Shown here: one piece after another, positions 42,032 to 50,457 of the stretch | Layout: each line of letters opens with the position of its first letter | Numbering within the stretch: the stretch's first letter is position 1 | NCBI GenBank assembly: GCA_028287395.1 | Contig: JAQBPR010000104.1 | Coordinates: forward strand, 1 to 64,000 | Length of the DNA stretch: 64,000 nt | Reading direction: 5' to 3' | DNA from: Bacilli bacterium | GTDB taxonomy: Bacteria > Bacillota > Bacilli > Paenibacillales > NBRC-103111 | Program-made: the position numbers and the translations under genes | The notes under the pieces: model-generated | What the model saw: the letters and a program-made list of their open reading frames with translations, nothing else | The model's database searches: none | Told to the model about the DNA's origin: nothing

Positions 42032-42143
42032 ATTAAACTGTTATATAACTTATTTGAAACTGTTATATACACCTCATATTGATCGAAAAATATAGGTTTC
42101 TTTTGAATATGAAGCATTATTTAAAAAAAAGACAAACTAACTG

Positions 42144-42172
42144 TTGCGACTTAAAAGCGATGTTGTTATAAT
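42144..42172 (+). promoter_or_regulatory. Predicted sigma-A promoter for the oxidoreductase operon
   Basis: TTGCGA -17 nt- TATAAT. Confidence 0.6.
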
Positions 42173-42240
42173 TTAATATAAGCAATATTATGAATAGTCA
42201 ATTTGTCTGTTCGTTATGAAAGAAAGGGGAAATCAGCACA

Positions 42241-43251
42241 ATGTCTATTTTGCCTAAAAAAAATGAACTTGGTTTTTTTGAAATTCGTTTAGAATCCATT
42301 GGCGGTTTAGGCGCCAATCTTGCAGGGAAGATGCTGGCTGAAGCTGGTGTTGTAGGTGTTGGTTTAAATGGTGTAAGCTTTTCGTCTTACGGATCTGAAA
42401 AGAAAGGTTCTCCCGTAAAAGCACACATTCGTTTTTGCGATATTGAGACGAACATCCGAGACACTTCACCTGTAGAAAGACCGCATGTTGTCGGAATTTT
42501 TCATGAAGCTTTGTCCAAAACAATTAATGTGAGCAGTGGGATTTATGAAGATAGCATTGTACTCGTTAATTCTGCCCATTCAACCGATGAACTAAAAGAC
42601 AAGTTGAAAATGGTAGGCGGAATTATCGCTGTTGTTGATGCGACAGGGATTTCATTAGAAGAAAAAAATCGTGTCAACATGGCGATGCTTGGTGGATTAT
42701 TTCGCTTATGCGAATTTTTGGATCCACAAATTATGCGTGATGTTATACGCAAATCACTTGAGAAAAAATATCCGCAATCCGTAGAACCTGCACTGCGTAC
42801 GTTTGACCGTGGCTATAACGAAGTGAAATTCCAAACGATAACGTTGCCTGAAGGCCATACAATGCCAGCATTTGTTCGTCATGACACACCTGTGCTTGGT
42901 TATTCCACACAATCCATGGGTGGAACAATCACAAATCCGGGTAACAGTATTTTGAAAGATATTAGTATTTCCCGTTCCGGAATGATGCCGCATTTCCATG
43001 AAGACAAGTGTATCCATTGCGCGGCTTGCGACACAGCTTGCCCTGATTTTTGTTTCGTATGGGATGAGTTGGCCGATAAAAAGGGACGTCCGCAAATGTT
43101 TTTACAGGGAATTGATTATCAATATTGCAAGGGTTGTTTGAAATGTGTAGTTGCTTGTCCGACTGAAGCACTTTCTGACGAGCGTGAAACCGAAGGTTAT
43201 GGCGAAGCGAATCGTGTACCGCACCGTTTTGATTTGGCAGTAAACAACTAA
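42241..43251 (+). CDS. 2-oxoacid:ferredoxin oxidoreductase, gamma domain fused to 2x[4Fe-4S] delta domain
   Basis: ESIGGLGANLAGKML; CIHCAACDTACP and CKGCLKCVVACP. Confidence 0.9.
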   Translation: MSILPKKNELGFFEIRLESIGGLGANLAGKMLAEAGVVGVGLNGVSFSSYGSEKKGSPVKAHIRFCDIETNIRDTSPVERPHVVGIFHEALSKTINVSSGIYEDSIVLVNSAHSTDELKDKLKMVGGIIAVVDATGISLEEKNRVNMAMLGGLFRLCEFLDPQIMRDVIRKSLEKKYPQSVEPALRTFDRGYNEVKFQTITLPEGHTMPAFVRHDTPVLGYSTQSMGGTITNPGNSILKDISISRSGMMPHFHEDKCIHCAACDTACPDFCFVWDELADKKGRPQMFLQGIDYQYCKGCLKCVVACPTEALSDERETEGYGEANRVPHRFDLAVNN

Positions 43252-43276
43252 TCGATTTAAAAAGGATGTGAAAGCA

Positions 43277-45586
43277 ATGTCGATTGAGATTAAAAAAGAA
43301 GTCAGTGAAGGTACGATAGAACAAAGAATGGTTTATGAATCCGGAAACGAGATGGCAGCTTACGCCGCTCATCAAATTAATTATCATATTATGGGTTATT
43401 TTCCGATTTCGCCTTCTACGGAAGTTGCGCAATTTCTCGATTTGATGAAATCGAGCGGACAGCATGATATTAAATTGATTCCTGCTGACGGGGAACATGG
43501 ATCCGCAGGGATTTGTTACGGCGCTTCCACAGCAGGCGGCCGTGTATTCAACGCGACAAGCGCCAATGGTTATTTGTATATGTTGGAGCAAATGCCTGTG
43601 CAATCTGGAACTCGTTTTCCAATGGTTTTAAACTTAGTTTGTCGTTCCGTTTCTGGACCTTTAAACATTCATGGTGATCATTCTGATCTTTACTATGCTT
43701 TGAACACAGGCTGGCCTATTATTATGTGCCGTGATCCACAAGCTGTTTATGATATGAATATTATGGCGATTAAATTGGCTGAAGATCCTGAAGTTCGTCT
43801 TCCTGTTATGGTTGCTTCGGATGGATATTTTACTTCACATCAAAAACGTCGTGTGCAAACTTTTGCTCATCGTACGGATGTTCATGCTTTTGTTGGTGCT
43901 TTGCCTGCACAAATAGGTCAACCGGATGTTTTGGATCGTAACAATCCCATTACCGTTGGGCCTTACATGAATGAACCGGATTATATTAACAACTGCTATC
44001 AACAATCCGTTGCGATGTATAATGCGGAGAAGGTTTTTGACCGTATTCGTAAAGAGTATTTAGTATTAACGGGCCGTGATTATCCGATTTTGGATCTTTA
44101 CCGTATGGAAGATGCAGAAGTTGCTGTATTCATTATGAATTCCTCTTCCGAAATTATTAAAGACGTTGTCGATCAGTTGCGGGAGAAAGGGATTAAAGCG
44201 GGTTCCATCGCGCCGAATATGATTCGTCCTTTCCCACAAAAAGCTATTGCTGAAGCATTGAAGAATGTAAAAGCATTGACTGTAGCCGATCGTGCTGATT
44301 CCTATGGTGCTTATGGCGGTAATATGACACAAGAAGTGAAAGCTGCTTTGTTCACTTATGGCAACAGTACAACAATGGTCGTAAGCCGTGTTTATGGTTT
44401 AGGCGGTAAAGATTTTTATGCTGAAGACGGTCATGCGATGTTTGAATATTCCTTGGACGCGCTTGCTAAAGGCAAGGTTGAAGTTCCTTTTGATTATCAT
44501 GGTCATACACCAGGCGATCCGAATAAAAAAATGGAACGTGTGCTTAATCCAATGAAATTTGAAGATTTGAAAACCGGTCTTATTACAGTTACTAAAGATG
44601 AAGAAACAGGCAGATTAAATGTGAAAATTCCACCGCTTCGCGCTTTAACGAAAAAGCCGAAACGTATCGCTCCGGGTCATGGTGCATGCCCAGGCTGCGG
44701 TATTTTCTCTGGATTAGAGTTGTTCTTCAAAGGAATTGAAGGCGACATTGTTTCCTTGTTTCATACAGGCTGTGCGATGGTTGTTACAACAGGCTACCCT
44801 TACAGTTCGCATAAAGCGACTTATATTCATAATTTGTTCAATAATGGAGCTGCTACGCTGTCAGGTGTTGTAGAAATGTTCTGGGAGCGCAAACGCCGTG
44901 GAGAATTAGAGCATCTTAATCTCCAAGATGACTTCACCTTCGTGATGATTACGGGGGATGGCGGTATGGATATTGGCATGGGTCCTGCAATTGGTGCTGC
45001 GCTTCGTAACCATAAAATGATTATTTTAGAGTATGATAATGAAGGTTATATGAACACAGGGGCTCAATTGTCTTACTCAACGCCAATGGGCCACAGAACG
45101 TCCACTTCCAATGTTGGTAAGCATCAGGGCGGTAAAATGTTCCATCATAAGGATACTGCACAAATTATGGCAGCAACCAATATTCCTTATGTATTTACAG
45201 GCTCGGAAGCTTCACCGCAAGACTTGGTAAAAAAAGCGGCGAAAGCACAATGGTACGCGCAAAATGTCGGAATGGTTTATGGGAAAATTTTGATTACTTG
45301 CCCACTTAACTGGCTGTCGGAGGAAAAAGAGGGTTCTACGATCATTGGTAATGCGGTCGATTGTTGTTTCTTCCCGCTATATGAAATTGAAAATGGCGTT
45401 ACAACCATCACTTACAATCCGGAGGATAAAGGTAAACGCGTTCCGGTAAGCGATTGGTTAAAGACGATGGGTAAAACAAGACATATGGTCAAACCGGAAT
45501 ATTCAGACTCCTTGAAAATGTTTGAGGATGAAGTGGAACGTCGTTGGGTTCGTTTGAAAGCTAAAAGCGAGCACGAGTTCCTGTAA
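43277..45586 (+). CDS. 2-oxoacid:ferredoxin oxidoreductase, fused alpha-beta subunit (TPP-dependent)
   Basis: GYFPISPSTEVA (alpha), GHGACPGCGIFSG and MITGDGGMDIGMG (beta TPP site). Confidence 0.92.
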   Translation: MSIEIKKEVSEGTIEQRMVYESGNEMAAYAAHQINYHIMGYFPISPSTEVAQFLDLMKSSGQHDIKLIPADGEHGSAGICYGASTAGGRVFNATSANGYLYMLEQMPVQSGTRFPMVLNLVCRSVSGPLNIHGDHSDLYYALNTGWPIIMCRDPQAVYDMNIMAIKLAEDPEVRLPVMVASDGYFTSHQKRRVQTFAHRTDVHAFVGALPAQIGQPDVLDRNNPITVGPYMNEPDYINNCYQQSVAMYNAEKVFDRIRKEYLVLTGRDYPILDLYRMEDAEVAVFIMNSSSEIIKDVVDQLREKGIKAGSIAPNMIRPFPQKAIAEALKNVKALTVADRADSYGAYGGNMTQEVKAALFTYGNSTTMVVSRVYGLGGKDFYAEDGHAMFEYSLDALAKGKVEVPFDYHGHTPGDPNKKMERVLNPMKFEDLKTGLITVTKDEETGRLNVKIPPLRALTKKPKRIAPGHGACPGCGIFSGLELFFKGIEGDIVSLFHTGCAMVVTTGYPYSSHKATYIHNLFNNGAATLSGVVEMFWERKRRGELEHLNLQDDFTFVMITGDGGMDIGMGPAIGAALRNHKMIILEYDNEGYMNTGAQLSYSTPMGHRTSTSNVGKHQGGKMFHHKDTAQIMAATNIPYVFTGSEASPQDLVKKAAKAQWYAQNVGMVYGKILITCPLNWLSEEKEGSTIIGNAVDCCFFPLYEIENGVTTITYNPEDKGKRVPVSDWLKTMGKTRHMVKPEYSDSLKMFEDEVERRWVRLKAKSEHEFL

Positions 45587-45617
45587 TTTTAAAATATTTC
45601 ATCATGCTTTAAGTAAC

Positions 45618-45654
45618 AAAAATCCTGCCACGAGTAATCGCGGCAGGATTTTTG
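45618..45654 (+). terminator. Terminator after the oxidoreductase operon
   Basis: AAAATCCTGCC...GGCAGGATTTTT. Confidence 0.8.
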
Positions 45655-45700
45655 TTGTGAATTTTTTTGCTTCTCAGCTTTACGAAAACTTTTACCTCAG

Positions 45701-45747
45701 TTGAAAATGAGTTTCTTGAATTGACGAAGGGGGAAACTCATTTTCAA
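45701..45747. repeat. Perfect 15-bp inverted repeat
   Basis: TTGAAAATGAGTTTC (45701-45715) / GAAACTCATTTTCAA (45733-45747). Confidence 0.8.
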
Positions 45748-45770
45748 AGTCGGCACGTAAACTTTCCAAA

Positions 45771-45805
45771 CACACCTATTACTTCACTTCGCCATTTTTT
45801 GAACA
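45771..45805 (-). repeat. MITE-like family copy 3 (half element, inverted relative to copy 1)
   Basis: CACACCTATTACTTCACTTCGCCATTTTTTGAACA vs reverse complement of 7115-7149: 32/35 identical, all three differences C/T. Confidence 0.65.
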
Positions 45806-45873
45806 AAGTTAAAAGTTTTGCATTTGTAAAACTCGCTTCGAAAGCATACTTTCATACAAAACAACCGTTAAAC

Positions 45874-46716
45874 TCATTTTACTTCCGCTTCCGTATCAAT
45901 CAACCGAGGATCAAGGAAACTATAGCCTTTATCTTCAAGCTGTGTCAGAAGTGTATCCAATGCTTGCACAGTCCATGGCAGTTCATGCATCAGAATATTA
46001 CTGCCGGGATGTAGTAATTTAAAAATATTTGTAACTAAGGTTTTTGATTTTGTAGTGATACTGAACCCTTTGTTTTCAAGATCCCAATCCAGAGACCCGT
46101 CTGACCAGGTCATGAATAACATTTTGTTTTGTTTAGCTACTTCTCTGACATGATCGTTAGAAGATGCAAAAGGTGGGCGAAAAAATATAGGCGTAATGCC
46201 AATCGTATCTTTTACAATTTTTTGTACATCGTTCAATTGTTGATCAATTTTAGCATTGTTTTCTTTTTTGAGTTCGATATGATCCCATGAATGATTGCCA
46301 ATAATTTGCCCGCGGTCATAAACTAATTTAAGCAATTCAGGTTTGGCTTTGATCCGATACCCATTCATAAAAAAAATCGCTTTTGCCTTGTGTTTGTCAA
46401 GGGTATCCAGCATGGGTTCGATCATAGACTTATCTTTAGGGCCATCATCAAAGGTTAATAACACAACCTTTTTGTTCCCATTGGGGTCTATGGGGACCAG
46501 ATCATAATTTTTATTCATTCGGTACGTTTTCGTGAGACTTTCTGTATTAGGGTTAGGAGATGGTGAAGGTGAAGCAGTAGGTGTAGGCATAGGACTAGGT
46601 GTTACTTGAACTGTTGGTGCTGCTGTTGAAGCTACTTCGTTAGATGGTGTTGTTTTACTTCCGCAAGCCGCAAGCGGCAAAGCAAGTAAAAGTACAGCAG
46701 CGATTATTTTTTTCAT
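45874..46716 (-). CDS. Polysaccharide deacetylase (NodB domain) lipoprotein with Pro/Thr/Ser linker
   Basis: Lipobox LPLAACG; LLTFDDGPKD, IGNHSWDH. Confidence 0.9.
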   Translation of the reverse strand: MKKIIAAVLLLALPLAACGSKTTPSNEVASTAAPTVQVTPSPMPTPTASPSPSPNPNTESLTKTYRMNKNYDLVPIDPNGNKKVVLLTFDDGPKDKSMIEPMLDTLDKHKAKAIFFMNGYRIKAKPELLKLVYDRGQIIGNHSWDHIELKKENNAKIDQQLNDVQKIVKDTIGITPIFFRPPFASSNDHVREVAKQNKMLFMTWSDGSLDWDLENKGFSITTKSKTLVTNIFKLLHPGSNILMHELPWTVQALDTLLTQLEDKGYSFLDPRLIDTEAEVK

Positions 46717-46869
46717 TAAATTCACCTCTATGTAGAATAATGTTATTGTAACATATTATTTAAGGATTAACCTTCGATCTAATTTCCTATATTTTTAACG
46801 GATAAATAGTAAGGTAAAGTGAAAACTAAAAGGGTGATAAGAAATACGTGAAGAAACGGAGGGAAGCAT

Positions 46870-47193
46870 ATGCGTATGGGAATGTTCTTATTAGGTGGAA
46901 TAGTAGGTGCAGCGGCAGTGGTTTACATCAATCGAAACAATATGATGATGTCAAACTTTTCAAATGCCGGACAATCCGTTGGCAACATGATGGATAAAGC
47001 AAAAACAAAATTTTCAAGTATGAATATGGGAATGAATAGGGATACCGAAAAGAGTAATCAAAACTCAACACAATCTAATGATAAGACGGATTTATCTAAG
47101 GTAGAGGAAATCGTTAATAAGGATCCAAATTTAAAAAGCAAAGTGGATGAGATCTTAGAAAACCAAAGTTCAACTAATTTTAGAATGCAATAG
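46870..47193 (+). CDS. YtxH-like small membrane protein, hypothetical
   Basis: MRMGMFLLGGIVGAAAVVYINRN then hydrophilic Asn/Lys-rich tail. Confidence 0.7.
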   Translation: MRMGMFLLGGIVGAAAVVYINRNNMMMSNFSNAGQSVGNMMDKAKTKFSSMNMGMNRDTEKSNQNSTQSNDKTDLSKVEEIVNKDPNLKSKVDEILENQSSTNFRMQ

Positions 47194-47199
47194 AATCAA

Positions 47200-47253
47200 A
47201 AAAGAAGCTGTTCCAATTGTAGATAAACCTACCTTTGGGGCAGTTTCTTTTTT
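47200..47253 (+). terminator. Terminator
   Basis: AGAAGCTGTTCC...GGGGCAGTTTCT then T run (with G-U pairs). Confidence 0.6.
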
Positions 47254-47407
47254 ATTCTTTTATTTTACTTATATATTGCATTTCGTTTTAAAAAAATTAA
47301 TAACATGATATAATAGAAATAGATTTAATTGCTGTTGATTTCATCACATTTTCATGCAATAATCATAATCTGTATTATACTTCAAGTAACGTTGAGGGGG
47401 ATCCTAT

Positions 47408-48016
47408 ATGAAAATCGAGCGACTAAGTCCAGACAAAATAAGGATTTTCCTAACCTTTGACGATTTGACTGAACGTGGAATTCAAAAAGAAGATATGTGG
47501 CGAGAGGTTCCCAAGGTTCATGAGCTTTTCAGTGAAATGATGGAACAGGCTTATTCTGAACTGGGATTTGATGCTTCAGGGCCTTTAGCCGTTGAGGTAT
47601 TCGCGCTTCCCGCTCAAGGGATGGTCGTGATCGTTACAAAAAGTAGAATGAATTCTTCGCATAATCAGAGTAATATCGAGGATGAGGAAGATGAAGACGT
47701 TTATGAAATGGAAGTCACGTTAGAGCAGACGGATTTAATATCCTACGCTTTTCATGATTTCGAAGACTTGTTGAGCATGGCCAAGGTAATTAATCCATTG
47801 TTGGTGGACGGTGGAATTCTGTTCTCATATCAAAATAAATGGATTTTACAATTAGAGCCAGTTGATATGGAAGAAAAAGAAAGTCGTTACCAAGCTTTGA
47901 TTGCCGTACTTTCCGAATATGGTGAAGCGACTTCGGTTACTAGAGCCGTTCTGGAGGAATATGGTAAAATCATCATTGCAGATGATGCGGTTAAAGTGCT
48001 CTGTTCCTATTTTTAA
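47408..48016 (+). CDS. mecA: Adaptor protein MecA
   Basis: MKIERLSPDKIRIFLTFDDLTERGIQKEDMW; C-terminal YAFHDFEDLLSMAKVI. Confidence 0.93.
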   Translation: MKIERLSPDKIRIFLTFDDLTERGIQKEDMWREVPKVHELFSEMMEQAYSELGFDASGPLAVEVFALPAQGMVVIVTKSRMNSSHNQSNIEDEEDEDVYEMEVTLEQTDLISYAFHDFEDLLSMAKVINPLLVDGGILFSYQNKWILQLEPVDMEEKESRYQALIAVLSEYGEATSVTRAVLEEYGKIIIADDAVKVLCSYF

Positions 48017-48035
48017 TCCTTAAATATTCATAAAA

Positions 48036-48070
48036 AAGGCCCGTAAAACATTTTGTTTTGCGGGTTATTT
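48036..48070 (+). terminator. Terminator after mecA
   Basis: CCCGTAAAACA-TTT-TGTTTTGCGGG. Confidence 0.7.
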
Positions 48071-48162
48071 ATATTTATAAGTGATGAGAATAGTTTAATG
48101 ACCTCAAGTGCATTATAGGTGGAAGTGCCGCTATAAAGTACATTTGGATTGGGGTGAAATGA

Positions 48163-49422
48163 TTGATTAATGCAACTGCAACAGAAAATTTAAATGTTCT
48201 CGATTCTACACAGCTTATTATTGAAGAGGCGTTAAATAAATTAGGCTTTTCCACAGAAATGTACGAGTTGTTAAAGGAGCCGCTACGTTTATTGACGGTT
48301 CGTATTCCCATACGCATGGATAATGGGAAAATTAGGATATTTACAGGATATCGTTCCCAACATAATGATTCCATTGGACCGACAAAAGGGGGCATTCGCT
48401 TTCATCCGGATGTTAATGAAGATGAAGTGAAAGCATTATCGATTTGGATGAGTCTCAAATGTGGGATTGTAAACCTTCCCTTTGGGGGAGGCAAAGGCGG
48501 AATTATATGCGATCCGCGAGAAATGTCTTTTAATGAACTTGAAAAACTAAGTCGCGGCTATGTCCGCGCAATTAGTCAATTGGTTGGTCCTAACAAAGAT
48601 ATTCCAGCACCTGATGTCATGACGAACTCTCAGATTATGGCATGGATGATGGACGAATATAGTCGTATTCGTGAATTCGATTCCCCTGGATTTATAACAG
48701 GTAAGCCGATTATACTTGGCGGGTCGCAAGGAAGAGAGACCGCAACAGCTAAAGGCGTGATTCATATGATCCGGCTCGCTATGGAAAAACGTGATTTAAG
48801 TATGGATCAAACTAAAATCATTATCCAGGGCTTTGGCAATGCCGGTAGTTATTTGGCCAAATTTTTGTATGAATCAGGAGCAAAGGTTATTGGAATTTCA
48901 GATGTTTATGGTGCGATATACGATGCAGAGGGCTTGGATATTTTAACTTTACTGGATCGGCGCGATTCATTTGGAACGATAACCAAACTGTTTGTAAATA
49001 CGATTTCTAATCAACAATTGTTGGAGCAAGAATGTGATATCCTTGTGCCAGCTGCGATTGAGAATCAAATTACTCAACAAAATGCCAGTCGTATTCGCGC
49101 GAAAATTATCGTAGAGGCCGCTAATGGACCTACTACATTGGAAGCTACTAGAATATTGTCACAACAAGGAGTACTGCTTGTTCCTGATATTTTAGCGAGT
49201 GCAGGCGGAGTGGTCGTTTCCTATTTTGAATGGGTGCAAAATAATCAAGGTTATTATTGGTCCGAAGCTGAAGTTGAAACCAAGCTGCAGGAAGTAATGG
49301 AAAAAGCATTTGAAAATGTCTATAATGTTCATATAACTAAAGGCGTGAATATGCGTTTGGCAGCCTATATGGTAGGTGTGCGAAAAATGGCTGAGGCATC
49401 TCATTTACGTGGTTGGGTTTAA
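48163..49422 (+). CDS. Glu/Leu/Phe/Val dehydrogenase family (glutamate dehydrogenase, GudB/RocG-like), TTG start
   Basis: GPTKGGIRFHPDV, LPFGGGKGGIICDPR, QGFGNAGSYLAKFL. Confidence 0.93.
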   Translation: MINATATENLNVLDSTQLIIEEALNKLGFSTEMYELLKEPLRLLTVRIPIRMDNGKIRIFTGYRSQHNDSIGPTKGGIRFHPDVNEDEVKALSIWMSLKCGIVNLPFGGGKGGIICDPREMSFNELEKLSRGYVRAISQLVGPNKDIPAPDVMTNSQIMAWMMDEYSRIREFDSPGFITGKPIILGGSQGRETATAKGVIHMIRLAMEKRDLSMDQTKIIIQGFGNAGSYLAKFLYESGAKVIGISDVYGAIYDAEGLDILTLLDRRDSFGTITKLFVNTISNQQLLEQECDILVPAAIENQITQQNASRIRAKIIVEAANGPTTLEATRILSQQGVLLVPDILASAGGVVVSYFEWVQNNQGYYWSEAEVETKLQEVMEKAFENVYNVHITKGVNMRLAAYMVGVRKMAEASHLRGWV

Positions 49423-49460
49423 AATGGCTGGTTTAATCATTATTCACAGGAGGGTTCAGG

Positions 49461-50150
49461 ATGTGGTTTTCGATTATCGCTGCGGCAATCGCTCCAGGGA
49501 TCTCTTTACTTTGTTATTTTTATTTAAAGGATAAATATGAATCGGAGCCCATTTCGATGGTTGCTCGTTTGTTTATATTTGGTGTGATTCTTGTTTTCCC
49601 CACCATGGTGCTGCAAAGGGCGCTTGTTCTCGGCTTTGGTGAAAATCCCTTTGCATTTTCCTTTCTTTTTTCAGCTGGGATGGAAGAATGTTTAAAATTC
49701 TTTATTATTTATTATGTGATCTATAAGCATGTTTATTTTGATGAGCCTTATGACGGAATTGTATACGCTGTAGCTTTATCCTTAGGATTTGCAACTATGG
49801 AAAATGTGATCTACGCCTTACTTGATTTTTCGACTTTTTCACATCTGTTATTTCGTGCTTTTTTGCCCGTTTCGGCACATGCGCTTTTTGGGGTTATTAT
49901 GGGCTACCAAATGGGGAAAGCTAAATTTAATCCGTTGGCTGAAAAAAAATATTTACGACGCGCATTACTTTTACCATTGATATTCCATGGTATTTTTGAT
50001 TATATCTTGCTTAGCTTTAAATCGAACTGGCTTTGGTTAATGCTTCCTTTGATGATTTTTTTATGGTTATTCAGTTTACGGTTGTTGAATAAAGCGAATG
50101 ATCGCTCTCCTTTTCGCGCTGTTCAACGGGATGAAGAGGCTAAAATTTAG
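49461..50150 (+). CDS. prsW: PrsW-type glutamic intramembrane protease
   Basis: GMEECLKFFIIYY, FDEPYDGIVYAVALSLGFATMENV. Confidence 0.9.
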   Translation: MWFSIIAAAIAPGISLLCYFYLKDKYESEPISMVARLFIFGVILVFPTMVLQRALVLGFGENPFAFSFLFSAGMEECLKFFIIYYVIYKHVYFDEPYDGIVYAVALSLGFATMENVIYALLDFSTFSHLLFRAFLPVSAHALFGVIMGYQMGKAKFNPLAEKKYLRRALLLPLIFHGIFDYILLSFKSNWLWLMLPLMIFLWLFSLRLLNKANDRSPFRAVQRDEEAKI

Positions 50151-50176
50151 TGAAGTCAAAGCTCAGGAGGTTTGAC

Positions 50177-50335
50177 ATGACAGCAACAAGGATTAAAGTT
50201 AGCATACGCTGTAAAAAATGTGGTGATCGCTTTATTTTAAAAGGCAGAAAAGAAAAAGGTAAGGTAGATACTGGTTTTATAAGATGCCTATGCAATAATG
50301 AGAATGAATTTGATATTGAAATGCGAGATTATTAA
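50177..50335 (+). CDS. Small zinc-ribbon-like protein (52 aa)
   Basis: MTATRIKVSIRCKKCGDRFILKGRKEKGKVDTGFIRCLCNNENEFDIEMRDY; CxxC...CxC; AGGAGG RBS. Confidence 0.75.
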   Translation: MTATRIKVSIRCKKCGDRFILKGRKEKGKVDTGFIRCLCNNENEFDIEMRDY

Positions 50336-50344
50336 AAATGAGTG

Positions 50345-50371
50345 GAGAGGTCATGGTATGATCTCTTTTTT
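50345..50371 (+). terminator. Terminator before ypeB
   Basis: AGAGGTCAT-GGT-ATGATCTCT + T run. Confidence 0.75.
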
Positions 50372-50457
50372 AGTTCCAATTATGCATAAAGTTCTTCTTT
50401 TCAACGGAAGCTAGGAAGGAAAGTATACTGCAGCCATTGATGAGAGGGGACAACACG

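Noticed and set aside
42962-43603. 213-aa minus-strand ORF
   Set aside because: Antisense across the two oxidoreductase genes; shadow frame of biased codon usage
46530-46650. Repetitive-looking stretch in the deacetylase gene
   Set aside because: Encodes a Pro/Thr/Ser lipoprotein linker; not a DNA-level repeat or CRISPR
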